Shown in pieces: positions 36,736-46,245 of a DNA stretch of 64,000 nt (positions are counted from its first letter, which is position 1; every line of letters starts with the position of its first letter). Source of the stretch: Pseudomonas rustica (GTDB lineage Bacteria > Pseudomonadota > Gammaproteobacteria > Pseudomonadales > Pseudomonadaceae); NCBI RefSeq assembly GCF_018336155.1, contig NZ_JAGYHF010000001.1, positions 248,001 through 312,000 of the forward strand. The letters are read 5' to 3'. Below the pieces are notes generated by a model. That model searched no databases. It was not told the origin of the DNA and saw nothing but the letters and a program-made list of their open reading frames with translations. The position numbers were made by a program, and so were the translations under genes.

Positions 36736-38046
36736 CTACAACTCGATACGCTCGACCTTGCCGACCAGCAGCACGTAGGACAAAGCACCGATCAATGCGA
36801 GCACCGCGATATAAGTGATTGCCGGCGCGAACGAATCGCCGCTGGCGAGGAAGCCGATCACGATCGGCGTGGTGATCGCCGACAGGTTGCCGATGAAGTT
36901 GAACACCCCGCCGGTCAGGCCGAGCAAGCGTGCCGGGGCCAAGGTCGAAACCAGCGACCAAGTGATCGAGGCCAGGCCATTACCGAAGAACGCCAGCGCC
37001 AGAAAGGCAATCACCAGCGGCGTCGACTCAACGAAATTGGCGCCGATGATCGAGGTGGAAATCAGCAGCCCGCCAATGATCGGCAACTTGCGCGCAAAGC
37101 CGACGGTGTAGCCGCGACGGATCAAGAAGTCGGAAAAGAACCCCGAGCACAACACGCCAACGAACGCGGCAAGAAACGGCAGCGACGCGAGCAGGCCGGA
37201 CTTGATGAAGTCCATACCGCGATATTTCACCAGGTACGTCGGGAACCACGTCAGGAAAAACCACAGCGTCGAGTTCAGGCAGAACTGGCCGAGGTAGATG
37301 CCCCACAATTTGCGTTTGGTCAGAACGATGCCGAGATCGGTCCAGCTGAATTTGGCTTTGACCTTGGCCGATTCTTTTTGAATATCAACCAGACCACCGC
37401 CCTCGCGGATCAGGTCGATTTCGGCTTCGTTGGCGCCTTTGAAATCCCGTGGCTCGCGATACACCGCGTACCAGATCGCCGCCCAAATAATGCCGACAGC
37501 GCCGGTCGCGACGAACACCATGTGCCAGCCGAATTCGTGTTGCAGCCAAGCGAGTACCGGGGTCAGGAATGCCAGGCCGACGAATTGCCCAGAGGTGTAG
37601 AAACCGATGGCCGTGGCGCGTTCACGCTCGGGGAACCAGGTTGTTACAACGCGGCTGTTGATGGGATAGGCCGGTGCTTCCAGCGCGCCGACGGCCATGC
37701 GCAGCACGAACAGCGCGATGAAACTGGCGGCGAAACCGAGCATCACCGTGGCAATCGACCACAGCAGTAATGCGACGCTATAGAGAATGCGCGGCGGCAC
37801 GCGATCGACCAGCCAGCCGCCGGGGATCTGCATAGCGGCGTAGGTCCAGCCGAACGCGGAGAAGATCAGGCCGACGTGGATCGGGTCGATGCCCAGATCG
37901 CTGGTCAGCGCCGGCGCGGCAATCGACAGGTTGCTGCGGTCGAGGTAGTTGATGACCACGGTGATAAACAGCAACACCATGATGAAAAACCGCTTGCGGC
38001 TGGGCGCGACTAAAGACGCCTGCCCGGTGAGGGTTTGCGGTTGCAT
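36736..38046 (-). CDS. MFS transporter, anion:cation symporter family (probable D-galactonate uptake)
   Basis: A 436-residue, 12-helix MFS protein with the ACS-family loop-2 motif (GWLVDRVPPR). The N-terminal segment RKRFFIMVLLFITVVINYLDRSNLSIAAPAL is like that of DgoT and GudP. The family carries sugar acids with protons. Position between dgoD and the iclR gene supports galactonate. It is separated from dgoD by a family-C repeat. Confidence 0.9.
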   Translation of the reverse strand: MQPQTLTGQASLVAPSRKRFFIMVLLFITVVINYLDRSNLSIAAPALTSDLGIDPIHVGLIFSAFGWTYAAMQIPGGWLVDRVPPRILYSVALLLWSIATVMLGFAASFIALFVLRMAVGALEAPAYPINSRVVTTWFPERERATAIGFYTSGQFVGLAFLTPVLAWLQHEFGWHMVFVATGAVGIIWAAIWYAVYREPRDFKGANEAEIDLIREGGGLVDIQKESAKVKAKFSWTDLGIVLTKRKLWGIYLGQFCLNSTLWFFLTWFPTYLVKYRGMDFIKSGLLASLPFLAAFVGVLCSGFFSDFLIRRGYTVGFARKLPIIGGLLISTSIIGANFVESTPLVIAFLALAFFGNGLASITWSLVSTLAPARLLGLTGGVFNFIGNLSAITTPIVIGFLASGDSFAPAITYIAVLALIGALSYVLLVGKVERIEL

Positions 38047-38090
38047 GGGGAGAGCCTCTTTTTATGTTTATTGAGGTCGGCCTGAGGCCT

Positions 38091-38196
38091 GATCGTTCCC
38101 ACGCTCCGCGTGGGAATGCAGCCCGGGACGCTCTGCGTCCCAAAAGCGGACGCAGAGCGTCCATTGAGGCATTCCCACGCAGAGAGTGGGAACGAT
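38091..38196. repeat. REP pair, family C, between dgoD and the transporter gene
   Basis: Nested inverted repeats like those at 18021-18128 (gttcccacgctccgcgtggg outer, ggacgctctgcgtcc inner). It lies inside the dgo operon and so may set different mRNA levels for dgoKAD and the transporter. Confidence 0.88.
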
Positions 38197-38220
38197 CTCA
38201 TCGGGTGTGTCAGAGACAAA

Positions 38221-39369
<1,149 letters not shown>

Positions 39370-39414
39370 CTACTTGTCTCTCTTATTGGGATAGCGCACG
39401 CAGCGCCAGAATAC

Positions 39415-40035
39415 TTAGCGAAGGGCCTTCCATGCGGCCACGTAGGCCTTGGCATTCACCGCCACTTGCTCCGGGGTCATGCCCGGTTTGAACAGGCCGG
39501 AACCGAGGCCGAAACCTTTCACGCCAGCGTCGATAAACGCCTGCATGTTGTCCGGCGTGATGCCGCCAACCGGCGCCAGCACCGTCCCGGACGGCAACAC
39601 CGCAAGCCAGGCTTTGACGACTGCCGGACCCATCTGCTCGGCCGGGAACAGCTTGAGAATGTCCGCGCCCTCCGCCAGCGCCGCAAACGCTTCGGTCGGC
39701 GTCGCAACACCCGGCGACAGAAACAGCCCCGCCGCTTTCGCCGCGCGCAACACCTTGGCATCGCTGTGCGGCATGACGATCACTTGGCCGCCGGCCTCTT
39801 TCACCAACTCGACCTGCTCCGGCGTCAACACTGTGCCGGCACCGATCAGGCAATCGGCGGGCAAGGTCTTGCGCAGGATGCGGATACTTTCGTACGGCGA
39901 TGGGGAATTTAGCGGTACTTCGATGACGCGAAATCCGGCGGCATACAGGACTTCTCCGACAGCGGCGGCTTCCTGCGGGTGCAGGCCACGCAGAATCGCG
40001 ATCAGACCGTTTTGCGCCAATGCTTGCTTGAGCAT
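39415..40035 (-). CDS. dgoA: 2-dehydro-3-deoxy-6-phosphogalactonate aldolase
   Basis: A 206-residue KDPG/KDPGal-type class I aldolase. The Schiff-base lysine is Lys128 (DILKLFPAE), the catalytic glutamate is in RVIEVPLNSP, and the phosphate-binding end is GGITPDNMQAFIDAG. It splits KDPGal into pyruvate and glyceraldehyde-3-phosphate. The RVIEVPLNSPSPYESI segment favours the galacto- over the gluco-enzyme, as does its operon. It starts 19 nt after dgoK. Confidence 0.95.
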   Translation of the reverse strand: MLKQALAQNGLIAILRGLHPQEAAAVGEVLYAAGFRVIEVPLNSPSPYESIRILRKTLPADCLIGAGTVLTPEQVELVKEAGGQVIVMPHSDAKVLRAAKAAGLFLSPGVATPTEAFAALAEGADILKLFPAEQMGPAVVKAWLAVLPSGTVLAPVGGITPDNMQAFIDAGVKGFGLGSGLFKPGMTPEQVAVNAKAYVAAWKALR

Positions 40036-40054
40036 GTCAGGCCTCCAGTCAGGG

Positions 40055-41044
40055 TTAACGGGATGAGGAATCGATCAGTCCGGCGGCCAGCGCCAGTTGC
40101 CACAAACCACGCTCGGTGGCCTGCTCGGCCAGCGTCACCTTGGTGAAACCACAGGCGTCGAGGGCACGGCGGTAGCGCACACACAGTTGCGCGTTGCCGA
40201 TGAGGATGATCGAAGGAAGATTCGGGTTGTTGCGGCGTCGGCGTTGAGCGCTGGCCAGTGCGGCCAATTCATGGCCGATCATCAGGCCGGACAGATAATC
40301 CGCCTGCGCCGTTGGGCTCAGTTCACCGGTCAGGCCCAGCGTGCGGGCACTGAACAAGGTCGACAGCACGCCGAGTTCGCCGTCCGCCGACTGCGCGATC
40401 TGCACACCACGGTCAAATGCCTGAGCATCGAACGTCGCGCTGACTTGCTGGGTGCGGCCAAGGATGCTGTGTTCGCTGAGCACGGCGAACACTTCGCCGG
40501 TCATGAACGTGTCGAAACGGGTGATGCAGCCATCGACCACGTCGACCCACTTCGAATGACTGCCCGGCAGACCGATCAACAGATCAGTGCCCGCCTCGAC
40601 CGGCAGATTCTGCAGAACACCAAGCACTTGGGTTTCTTCGCCGCGCATCACGTTCGGCAAACGGGAACGCTGAATCACACCCGGCACGATATGCACGACG
40701 GTGCCGCGAATGCTGATAACTGTTTGTAGGGAGTTTCCGAGGTTGGCGACGTTCGCCGGCGTCTCGCAGTAGGCCGCTTCACGCCAGCCCTGCGCACTGC
40801 CGACCATGCCGCAAGCAATCACCGGCAGATCCGGCTGCGCATCGAGCCAGTCGCCGCAGGCTTCATCGAAAGCCAATTCAAAACCATCGGCGCATTCGCG
40901 ACCGTTGATGATTCGCGGGGTCTTGGGCAACTGCATGATCCCGGACGACAGCGAGCGCTGCTCCAGCACCACACCGTCCGCCGCGAGTTTGTAAGCACGT
41001 AATGAGGTCGTCCCCCAATCGAGCGCGATCAATTGCGCCAGCAT
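40055..41044 (-). CDS. dgoK: 2-dehydro-3-deoxygalactonokinase
   Basis: A 329-residue DgoK-family kinase with the N-terminal IALDWGTTSLRAYKL ATP-binding element and TDLLIGLPGSHSKWV near residue 160. It phosphorylates 2-keto-3-deoxygalactonate at position 6. It is the first gene of the cluster dgoK-dgoA-dgoD-transporter-iclR, so the promoter at 41083-41141 serves it directly. An AGGTGAAGCG ribosome site precedes the ATG. Confidence 0.95.
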   Translation of the reverse strand: MLAQLIALDWGTTSLRAYKLAADGVVLEQRSLSSGIMQLPKTPRIINGRECADGFELAFDEACGDWLDAQPDLPVIACGMVGSAQGWREAAYCETPANVANLGNSLQTVISIRGTVVHIVPGVIQRSRLPNVMRGEETQVLGVLQNLPVEAGTDLLIGLPGSHSKWVDVVDGCITRFDTFMTGEVFAVLSEHSILGRTQQVSATFDAQAFDRGVQIAQSADGELGVLSTLFSARTLGLTGELSPTAQADYLSGLMIGHELAALASAQRRRRNNPNLPSIILIGNAQLCVRYRRALDACGFTKVTLAEQATERGLWQLALAAGLIDSSSR

Positions 41045-41082
41045 CGCTTCACCTGTTTTGTTTTTGGCAGTGAGTGCGATGG

Positions 41083-41141
41083 ACTATAAACCTTGCAGCA
41101 GCAAAATCTCAATATATAAATGTTGATCCCATATTGTGAGA
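41083..41141 (-). promoter_or_regulatory. dgo operon promoter with upstream palindromic operator
   Basis: On the minus strand a -35 TTGAGA (41107-41112) and a -10 TATAGT (41083-41088) are 18 bp apart. An inverted repeat (tctcaatat at 41107, atattgtgaga at 41131) covers the -35 and the upstream flank. The same -35, spacer length, -10 and flanking AATATGGGAT and TTATATATTGAGATT blocks recur upstream of the SDR gene at 54744-54803. Confidence 0.7.
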
Positions 41142-41154
41142 CAAAAGCAAAAAA

Positions 41155-41228
41155 AGATCGCAGCCTTCGGCAGCTCCTACAGAGTTTTCATCATTCCCTG
41201 TAGGAGCTGCCGCAGGCTGCGATCTTTT
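41155..41228. repeat. REP pair, family A
   Basis: Two inverted family-A units lie between the dgo promoter and the 3' end of the GNAT gene on the same strand, where they could block read-through into dgoK. Confidence 0.88.
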
Positions 41229-41235
41229 TAGGGAT

Positions 41236-41718
41236 TCAGTTACCTTCAGCAAACTCACGCAATACCTTGCCGTCCATGCGATACCTCACCCACTCTTCCT
41301 GCGGTTGCGCACCGAGGGATTTGTAGAAGTCGATCGCTGGCGTGTTCCAGTCGAGGACGCTCCATTCGAAACGGCCGCAGTCGTTGTCGCAGGCGATTTT
41401 TGCCAGGTGGCGCAGCAGGGTTTTGCCGGCGCCGCCGCCGCGTTGTTCGGGGGTGATGTAGAGGTCTTCGAGGTACAGGCAGTTGCTGCCGAGCCAGGTT
41501 GAGTAGCTGAAGAAGAACACGGCGAAACCGATCGGCAAGCCGTCGCGCAGGCAGATCAGACCGTGGGCGGTGGCGCCTTCGCCGAACAGGCTGCGTTCGA
41601 TGTCGGCGACGCTGGCGATGACTTCGTGGCGGGCCTTTTCGAAATCGGCGAGTTCAGTGATGAAGGCGAGGATTTGCGGGGCATCGCTGGGGGTCGCCGG
41701 GCGGATTTCGATCGTCAT
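41236..41718 (-). CDS. GNAT family N-acetyltransferase
   Basis: A 160-residue GNAT protein with the acetyl-CoA loop LYITPEQRGGGAGKTLLRHLA and the preceding LYLED strand. Overall it resembles the diamine/thialysine acetyltransferase (SAT-like) branch: IRPATPSDAPQILAFITELADFEK start and WNTPAIDFYKSLGA near the end. The substrate is therefore possibly a small amine, but this is only a family resemblance. Encoded alone. Confidence 0.9.
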   Translation of the reverse strand: MTIEIRPATPSDAPQILAFITELADFEKARHEVIASVADIERSLFGEGATAHGLICLRDGLPIGFAVFFFSYSTWLGSNCLYLEDLYITPEQRGGGAGKTLLRHLAKIACDNDCGRFEWSVLDWNTPAIDFYKSLGAQPQEEWVRYRMDGKVLREFAEGN

Positions 41719-41800
41719 GGACGGGCCTTGTCGGAAAAGGAAAACGCCATACTAAGGCCGTGGGCGCTGCTCGTCACACTCCAAACCTGGTAGAGAACCT

Positions 41801-41895
41801 TGTGGTGAGGGGATTTATCCCCGATGGGGTGCGCAGCGCCCCCAAAAAAAAGGGGCTGCTTCGCAACCCGTCGGGGATAAATCCCCTCACCACAG
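41801..41895. repeat. REP pair, family B
   Basis: Inverted tgtggtgaggggatttatcc units lie between the divergent GNAT and HD-domain genes; same family as 191-324. Confidence 0.88.
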
Positions 41896-41939
41896 GGGTA
41901 CCACGAACGTTAGATCTCCTTAAATCTGCAAGGATGCTT

Positions 41940-42593
41940 ATGAACGATGCTGCTTTTGCACCACTGATTTCACTGGCCGCCGGGTTACTGCCCCACGCTC
42001 TGGAAATATCCGACGACGGCGCGCACGACCTCGCGCATTTGCAGCGGGTCTGGCACAACGTGCGCACGTTGCATGAAGCAGAAGGTGGCGATCTCGAGGT
42101 CTTGCTCGCGGCCGTGCTGCTGCACGATTGCGTGGCCGTCGAAAAGAACTCGCCGCTGCGTTCACAAGCCTCGCGTCAGGCCGCAGAAAAAGCGTCGTCA
42201 GTGCTCGCCGAACAGAACTGGCCCAGCGATAAAATCGCCAGCGTCGGCCACGCCATCGAAGCGCACAGCTTCTCCGCCAACATCACCCCGCTCACCCTCG
42301 AAGCGAAGATCGTCCAGGACGCTGACCGCCTCGATTCGCTGGGCATGCTTGGCGTCGCCCGCACGTTTTATATCGCCGGGCGCATGGGATCGGCGCTGTA
42401 TGACCCGCAAGATCCGCAAGCAAAACATCGCGATTACGACGACAAGCGTTTTTGCCTCGACCACTTCCAGACCAAACTGCTGCACCTCGCCGACGGTTTC
42501 CAGACTGTCGCCGGCCAGCGTCTGGCGCAGATACGTCATGAGCGTCTGAAGGGTTTTATGGAGCAACTGATGGAAGAAATCGGCATCGTCTGA
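41940..42593 (+). CDS. HD domain phosphohydrolase
   Basis: A 217-residue HD-domain protein. Metal-binding residues appear in HDLAHLQRVWHN (about 29), LLHDC (about 62), AHSF (about 100) and the late DADRLDSLGMLGVAR (about 122). It belongs to the YedJ-like branch with unknown nucleotide-type substrate. The ATG at 41940 has AAGG 6 nt upstream; the ATG at 41934 would sit right against that signal. Confidence 0.87.
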   Translation: MNDAAFAPLISLAAGLLPHALEISDDGAHDLAHLQRVWHNVRTLHEAEGGDLEVLLAAVLLHDCVAVEKNSPLRSQASRQAAEKASSVLAEQNWPSDKIASVGHAIEAHSFSANITPLTLEAKIVQDADRLDSLGMLGVARTFYIAGRMGSALYDPQDPQAKHRDYDDKRFCLDHFQTKLLHLADGFQTVAGQRLAQIRHERLKGFMEQLMEEIGIV

Positions 42594-42703
42594 ATGGTTA
42601 CTCCGGCCTGTGCTGAACCTGACTTCGCCAACCGCGCACCTAACCCACAGGCCCGACGTGTTAAACAGATGACGCTCAATTTTCCCGGTCAAGGAACCGC
42701 GTC

Positions 42704-43900
42704 ATGTCGCAAGCAACACCCCAGGTGTCAGGCAAGTTGTTCGGCCTGTTCTGTCTCGCCAGTTATCTGTTGTCGCTGTCGTATGGCTCGACGTTTTTGC
42801 TGTCGCTGTTGATCGGTTCACGCGGCGGTAATGAACACGATGCCGGCAGTGTGATTTCGGCGGCGATGCTCAGTACATTCGTCGCGGTGCTGGTGTCCGG
42901 GCATTTGTCGGACATGCTCGGTGCGGCGCGGTCGATTGCGCTGTTCGGGTTGTTGCTGGTAGCGGCGAGCCTGGGTTTTGCGATGACGCCGGGGTTCGGG
43001 CATCTGCTGCTGTTTTTCGGTTTGCTGCTGGGGTTGGGCTGGGGTGTTTTTTACACGTTGGGGCCGATTATTGTTGCCAGTCTGGTAACTCCGGCGCAGC
43101 GGGCCAAGTACTTCGCGCTGCTCTCCGGCAGCATGATGACCGGCATCGGCAGCGGCCCGTTACTCGGGCGCGCAGCCAGTGCGCTGGGGTTGCCGGTGAC
43201 GTCGGCGTTTTATCTGGCGGCATTGGCGAGCCTGATCGGCGTGCTGCTGTTCTGGCGTCTCGGCGCCCGACTGAAAAGCACGCAAGCCACGTCTGCCGCG
43301 AGAATCAGTTGGCAAGCGACCCGCCAAGTGCTCAGCTCGCGCGCCGTGTTTCCGATCATCATGGTCGGGCTCGGCGGCTGTGTGTTCGGCGGGCTGTCGA
43401 GTTTTCAGACCAGTTATGCGGGGGCGCGCTCGCTGGATTATTCGCTGTTCTTCCTCGGTTTCATGAGTGCGGCCATCAGCAGCCGGATGTTGATCGCTGG
43501 TTACGTGGTCAAGCGTGATCCGCTGCGCGCTTCGTGTCTGTTGTCCGGGCTGATGCTCGGCTCGATCGTGCTGTTCGCGTTTGGTGTGCACAGCGGATTT
43601 ACCTATCTGCTGGCGGCGCTGACGCTCGGCGTTGGTTATGGTCTGACCTATTCGGTGATCAACGGACTCGCGGCGAACGAAGCACCGACGGGTACCACTT
43701 CGCAAGCGCTGCTGCTGTTCAGCCTTTCGTATTTTATCGGCGTGTTTGGCTTTCCGTTGCTGGCCGGGAAAATCATCGTTGAACATGGCATGGCGACGTT
43801 GTTGCTCACGGTATTGGCGGTGGCCTTGATCAACTGGCTTATCACCTTGGGCCGCCTGCTCTGGCGTCGCCTCAACGTGAAAACGGCGGAGGCGATTTAG
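42704..43900 (+). CDS. MFS transporter
   Basis: A 398-residue membrane protein with 12 predicted helices and the MFS loop-2 motif region (GHLSDMLGAARSIALFG). Its glycine-rich helices (FGLLLGLGWGVFYTLGP) are typical of the superfamily. The substrate is not evident; it could be an efflux pump. It stands alone between the HD-domain gene and a row of small stress-type genes. Confidence 0.88.
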   Translation: MSQATPQVSGKLFGLFCLASYLLSLSYGSTFLLSLLIGSRGGNEHDAGSVISAAMLSTFVAVLVSGHLSDMLGAARSIALFGLLLVAASLGFAMTPGFGHLLLFFGLLLGLGWGVFYTLGPIIVASLVTPAQRAKYFALLSGSMMTGIGSGPLLGRAASALGLPVTSAFYLAALASLIGVLLFWRLGARLKSTQATSAARISWQATRQVLSSRAVFPIIMVGLGGCVFGGLSSFQTSYAGARSLDYSLFFLGFMSAAISSRMLIAGYVVKRDPLRASCLLSGLMLGSIVLFAFGVHSGFTYLLAALTLGVGYGLTYSVINGLAANEAPTGTTSQALLLFSLSYFIGVFGFPLLAGKIIVEHGMATLLLTVLAVALINWLITLGRLLWRRLNVKTAEAI

Positions 43901-43982
43901 ACCGTTCGTCGTTCATCAGGCACCAATCCGCAGCGAGGGCAGACCAACGACAGGTAAGGATTCCAATCACTGGAGAAGCCCT

Positions 43983-44324
43983 ATGATCTCGTCAAGGTTG
44001 ACCGCTTTCGTATTCAGCACCCTGCTCTGCCCTGCGGTGTTCGCCGCATCCGCCACCGCGGCAGGCACCGGCCCTACCGACCCGACCCCGCCTCGCGCCC
44101 CCGCCATCAACAGTGCTCCCGGCATGAACACCGATGGTTCGGGCGTGCCGTTGATCAATCAGCCGCCGGCCACCGGTACTGATCCGCGCACGCAGGGCAG
44201 TGACCCGGGTCGTCAGGGCGGCATGAACACCCCCGACGCCCCCGGCATGCCCGACAACGCCGGCCCCGGCGTCGGCTCTAAATCCACCACGGGTGGTTCC
44301 GGTTCCGAAGGCTCCGGTCAGTAG
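43983..44324 (+). CDS. Small exported Gly/Pro-rich protein of unknown function
   Basis: A 113-residue protein with a signal peptide (cleavage after VFA, about residue 21) followed by a disordered region rich in Gly, Pro, Thr, Ser and Asn, with repeated PGM and GTDP-like motifs. No cysteine or charged core suggests an enzyme. It may be an envelope-stress or biofilm-matrix protein, which is speculation. CTGGAG precedes the ATG. Confidence 0.7.
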   Translation: MISSRLTAFVFSTLLCPAVFAASATAAGTGPTDPTPPRAPAINSAPGMNTDGSGVPLINQPPATGTDPRTQGSDPGRQGGMNTPDAPGMPDNAGPGVGSKSTTGGSGSEGSGQ

Positions 44325-44368
44325 TTCGCCGACGCGAGCGTCCTATTCAATCCAATGAAGAGGTAACC

Positions 44369-44623
44369 ATGAACGTCGATAAAAACCTGGAAAAAGAAGT
44401 CCTCACCCGCCTGCTGCACGCCCACCCGAGTGGACTGGGCAAGGAGGTGCTGGACAATTACCGGGGCGAGAAAGTCGTGGCCGGCGCCCTCGCCGCTTTG
44501 CAGGATCGCGGACTGATTCACCACGGCCATGTGACCTGCAACGAAGCCGGCGAACATTCGCTGAACCTGCCGATCAAGCTCAGCGCGGCCGGGGTTGAAG
44601 CGGCGCGTAAGCTCGATAGCTGA
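44369..44623 (+). CDS. Small protein with probable winged-helix fold
   Basis: An 84-residue soluble protein (LEKEVLTRLLHAHPSGLGKEVLDNY, then VVAGALAALQDRGLIHHGHV and PIKLSAAGVEAARKLDS). The pattern of three helices followed by a two-strand wing and a C-terminal AAGVEAAR helix looks like a small winged-helix protein. No family name is certain. An AAGAGG site is close to the ATG. It lies 44 nt after the exported Gly/Pro-rich gene and may share its transcript. Confidence 0.7.
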   Translation: MNVDKNLEKEVLTRLLHAHPSGLGKEVLDNYRGEKVVAGALAALQDRGLIHHGHVTCNEAGEHSLNLPIKLSAAGVEAARKLDS

Positions 44624-44628
44624 GCAAT

Positions 44629-44676
44629 GTGATCGTGTGATCGTGTGATCGTGTGATCGTGTGATCGTGTGATCGT
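44629..44676. repeat. Tandem 8-bp repeat (GATCGTGT)
   Basis: Five perfect copies of gatcgtgt start at 44631, followed by a sixth, partial one (gatcgtaa). They begin 7 nt after the stop of the winged-helix gene and abut a family-A repeat. A unit of this kind is prone to slippage and copy-number change between strains. Confidence 0.92.
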
Positions 44677-44683
44677 AAATTAT

Positions 44684-44755
44684 GTAGGAGCTGCCGCAGG
44701 CTGCGATCTTTTGATTTTGAAGATCAACAGATCGCAGCCTTCGGCAGCTCCTACA
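44684..44755. repeat. REP pair, family A
   Basis: Inverted family-A units lie immediately after the tandem repeat and upstream of the SAP-like gene. Confidence 0.88.
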
Positions 44756-44789
44756 TGGCAATTCATCTACGGATGCAAGGAGAAATCCC

Positions 44790-45170
44790 ATGCCTCGTGG
44801 AAGCAAAGAAAAATACACCGCCGAGCAAAAGCGCAAAGCCGAGCACATCGAAGACAGCTACGAAAATAACGGCGTGTCTAAGGATGAAGCCGAAGCGCGA
44901 GCCTGGGCGACGGTGAACAAACAATCGGGCGGCGGCGACAAGGCCGGCGGTTCCGGGCGCAAGAAACCGGCGAGTGCCAAGTCTGAAGATCGCAAAGAGT
45001 CGTCGCGACGGGCAGTGGCCAGTCGCGAGGGACATTCGCGTAACAGCACGGCTTCGCGGGATGCGCAGACGGTTGATAGTTTGATGAAGGAGGCCCGGGC
45101 CAAGAAAATTCCGGGGCGGTCTTCGATGCGTAAGCAAGAGTTGATCGAGGCGCTGCGCAAGGCCAGTTGA
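44790..45170 (+). CDS. Lys/Ser-rich protein with C-terminal Rho_N/SAP-like motif
   Basis: A 126-residue, very basic protein. The N-terminus (KEKYTAEQKRKAEHIEDSYENNGVSKDEAEARAWATVNK) resembles ChaB- or plasmid-stabilisation-type small proteins. A Gly/Ser/Lys linker follows, and the last 35 residues (SLMKEARAKKIPGRSSMRKQELIEAL) look like a Rho_N/SAP nucleic-acid-binding helix pair. It is probably DNA or RNA associated, and in pseudomonads often found with stress genes. The annotation plasmid stabilisation protein used for relatives is not supported by context here. Confidence 0.78.
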   Translation: MPRGSKEKYTAEQKRKAEHIEDSYENNGVSKDEAEARAWATVNKQSGGGDKAGGSGRKKPASAKSEDRKESSRRAVASREGHSRNSTASRDAQTVDSLMKEARAKKIPGRSSMRKQELIEALRKAS

Positions 45171-45180
45171 CACATCCCCC

Positions 45181-45255
45181 TGTAGGAGCTGCCGCAGGCT
45201 GCGATCTTTTACCTCTTTCAAGATCAAAAGATCGCAGCCTTCGGCAGCTCCTACA
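45181..45255. repeat. REP pair, family A, with a lone family-D arm beside it
   Basis: Inverted family-A units are followed at 45285-45308 by a single family-D arm (gggcgggcttgctcgcgaaag) with no partner. They lie between the convergent SAP-like and kinase genes. Confidence 0.85.
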
Positions 45256-45312
45256 GGGGATTTAGGTGCGACACAGATCCAATGTGGGGGCGGGCTTGCT
45301 CGCGAAAGCTAT

Positions 45313-46245
45313 CTATCGAGCACCGCCAGACTCGCGGATAAACGCGTCCACCTCAGCCGTCCCCGGCGAGGTCGCCGGCCCCCAGCGTGTCACCGCAATG
45401 GCCGCCGCCGCATTCGCCCGTCGCGCCGCTTCATGCGCACTCAAACCCTGCGCCAACCCGGCAACAAACACCCCGGCATGCGCATCGCCAGCGCCATTGC
45501 TGTCCACCGCTTTCACAGTAAACCCCGGCACATGCCGACGCTCATCAGCCTGATGAATCCAGCAACCCTGCGGCCCGTCGCGCACCACCATCAACACCTC
45601 TTTGGGCAGATGCTCAGCCAGCCGATCCAGCGCCAGCGCAATGTCTTCAGCACCGGTAAACCGCAGCGCTTCAACGCTGTTGCTCGTCCACACATCAATG
45701 CGTGGCAGCAGCGCCTGCATCATCGGCGAATCCGGCGATTCCACCAGCGGGCCCGGATCGAAGACCACGTTGACCGAGCCCGGCAACGCCAGCGTCCAGT
45801 CGAGCAACGCCTGCGCCTTGCCTTCGTGAAGCAAGCTGTAACCGCTGAGATAAACGTAATCGCCCGCCTCGGCGGCAACGCTATTCAGATCGTCCTCGGT
45901 CACTTCACCCTCAGCGCCGATGTAGGAAATGAAACTGCGCTCAGCCGACGCATCAGTCAGCGCCACGCACAAACCGGTGTCGCGCTGCGCACGTTCTTTG
46001 ATGCCGATATGAATGCCTTCGACAGTCATCGCGTCCCGCGCTAGATCGCCGAAACGCCCGGTGCCGTGGCGACCGAGGTACACCACCGGCAAGCCATTAC
46101 GCACTGCCGCCGCCATTACGTTGAATCCGCCACCCGCTTCGAAACCAGCCGACTGCGCGAGCACATCGCCGCCAATCTGCGGCAGTTTATCCACGGCCAT
46201 GACCAGGTCGATGATGACCTGGCCGGTGTGCAGCATCTTAGGCAT
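45313..46245 (-). CDS. PfkB family carbohydrate/nucleoside kinase (YegV-like)
   Basis: A 310-residue ribokinase-fold kinase. N-terminal GG switch region GGDVLAQSAGFEAGGGFNVMAAA; C-terminal anion hole and catalytic aspartate VDSNGAGDAHAGVFVAGL. It is co-transcribed with the NCS1 permease: its ATG lies inside the last codons of that gene (8-nt overlap). With the permease, an ADP-ribosylglycohydrolase-like protein and a GntR/UTRA regulator the set resembles E. coli yegTUVW, so the substrate may be a ribose or deoxyribose moiety freed from an N-glycoside. That is inference. Confidence 0.88.
   Translation of the reverse strand: MPKMLHTGQVIIDLVMAVDKLPQIGGDVLAQSAGFEAGGGFNVMAAAVRNGLPVVYLGRHGTGRFGDLARDAMTVEGIHIGIKERAQRDTGLCVALTDASAERSFISYIGAEGEVTEDDLNSVAAEAGDYVYLSGYSLLHEGKAQALLDWTLALPGSVNVVFDPGPLVESPDSPMMQALLPRIDVWTSNSVEALRFTGAEDIALALDRLAEHLPKEVLMVVRDGPQGCWIHQADERRHVPGFTVKAVDSNGAGDAHAGVFVAGLAQGLSAHEAARRANAAAAIAVTRWGPATSPGTAEVDAFIRESGGAR

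Noticed and set aside
44629..44676. GATCGTGT array as an origin iteron set or CRISPR
   Set aside because: The unit is 8 bp with no spacers, and no replication gene is nearby. It is better described as a simple tandem repeat.
44790..45170. Plasmid stabilisation (toxin-antitoxin) protein
   Set aside because: The label is used for relatives, but there is no partner gene and no toxin or antitoxin motif; a Rho_N/SAP-like nucleic-acid-binding end is all that is visible.
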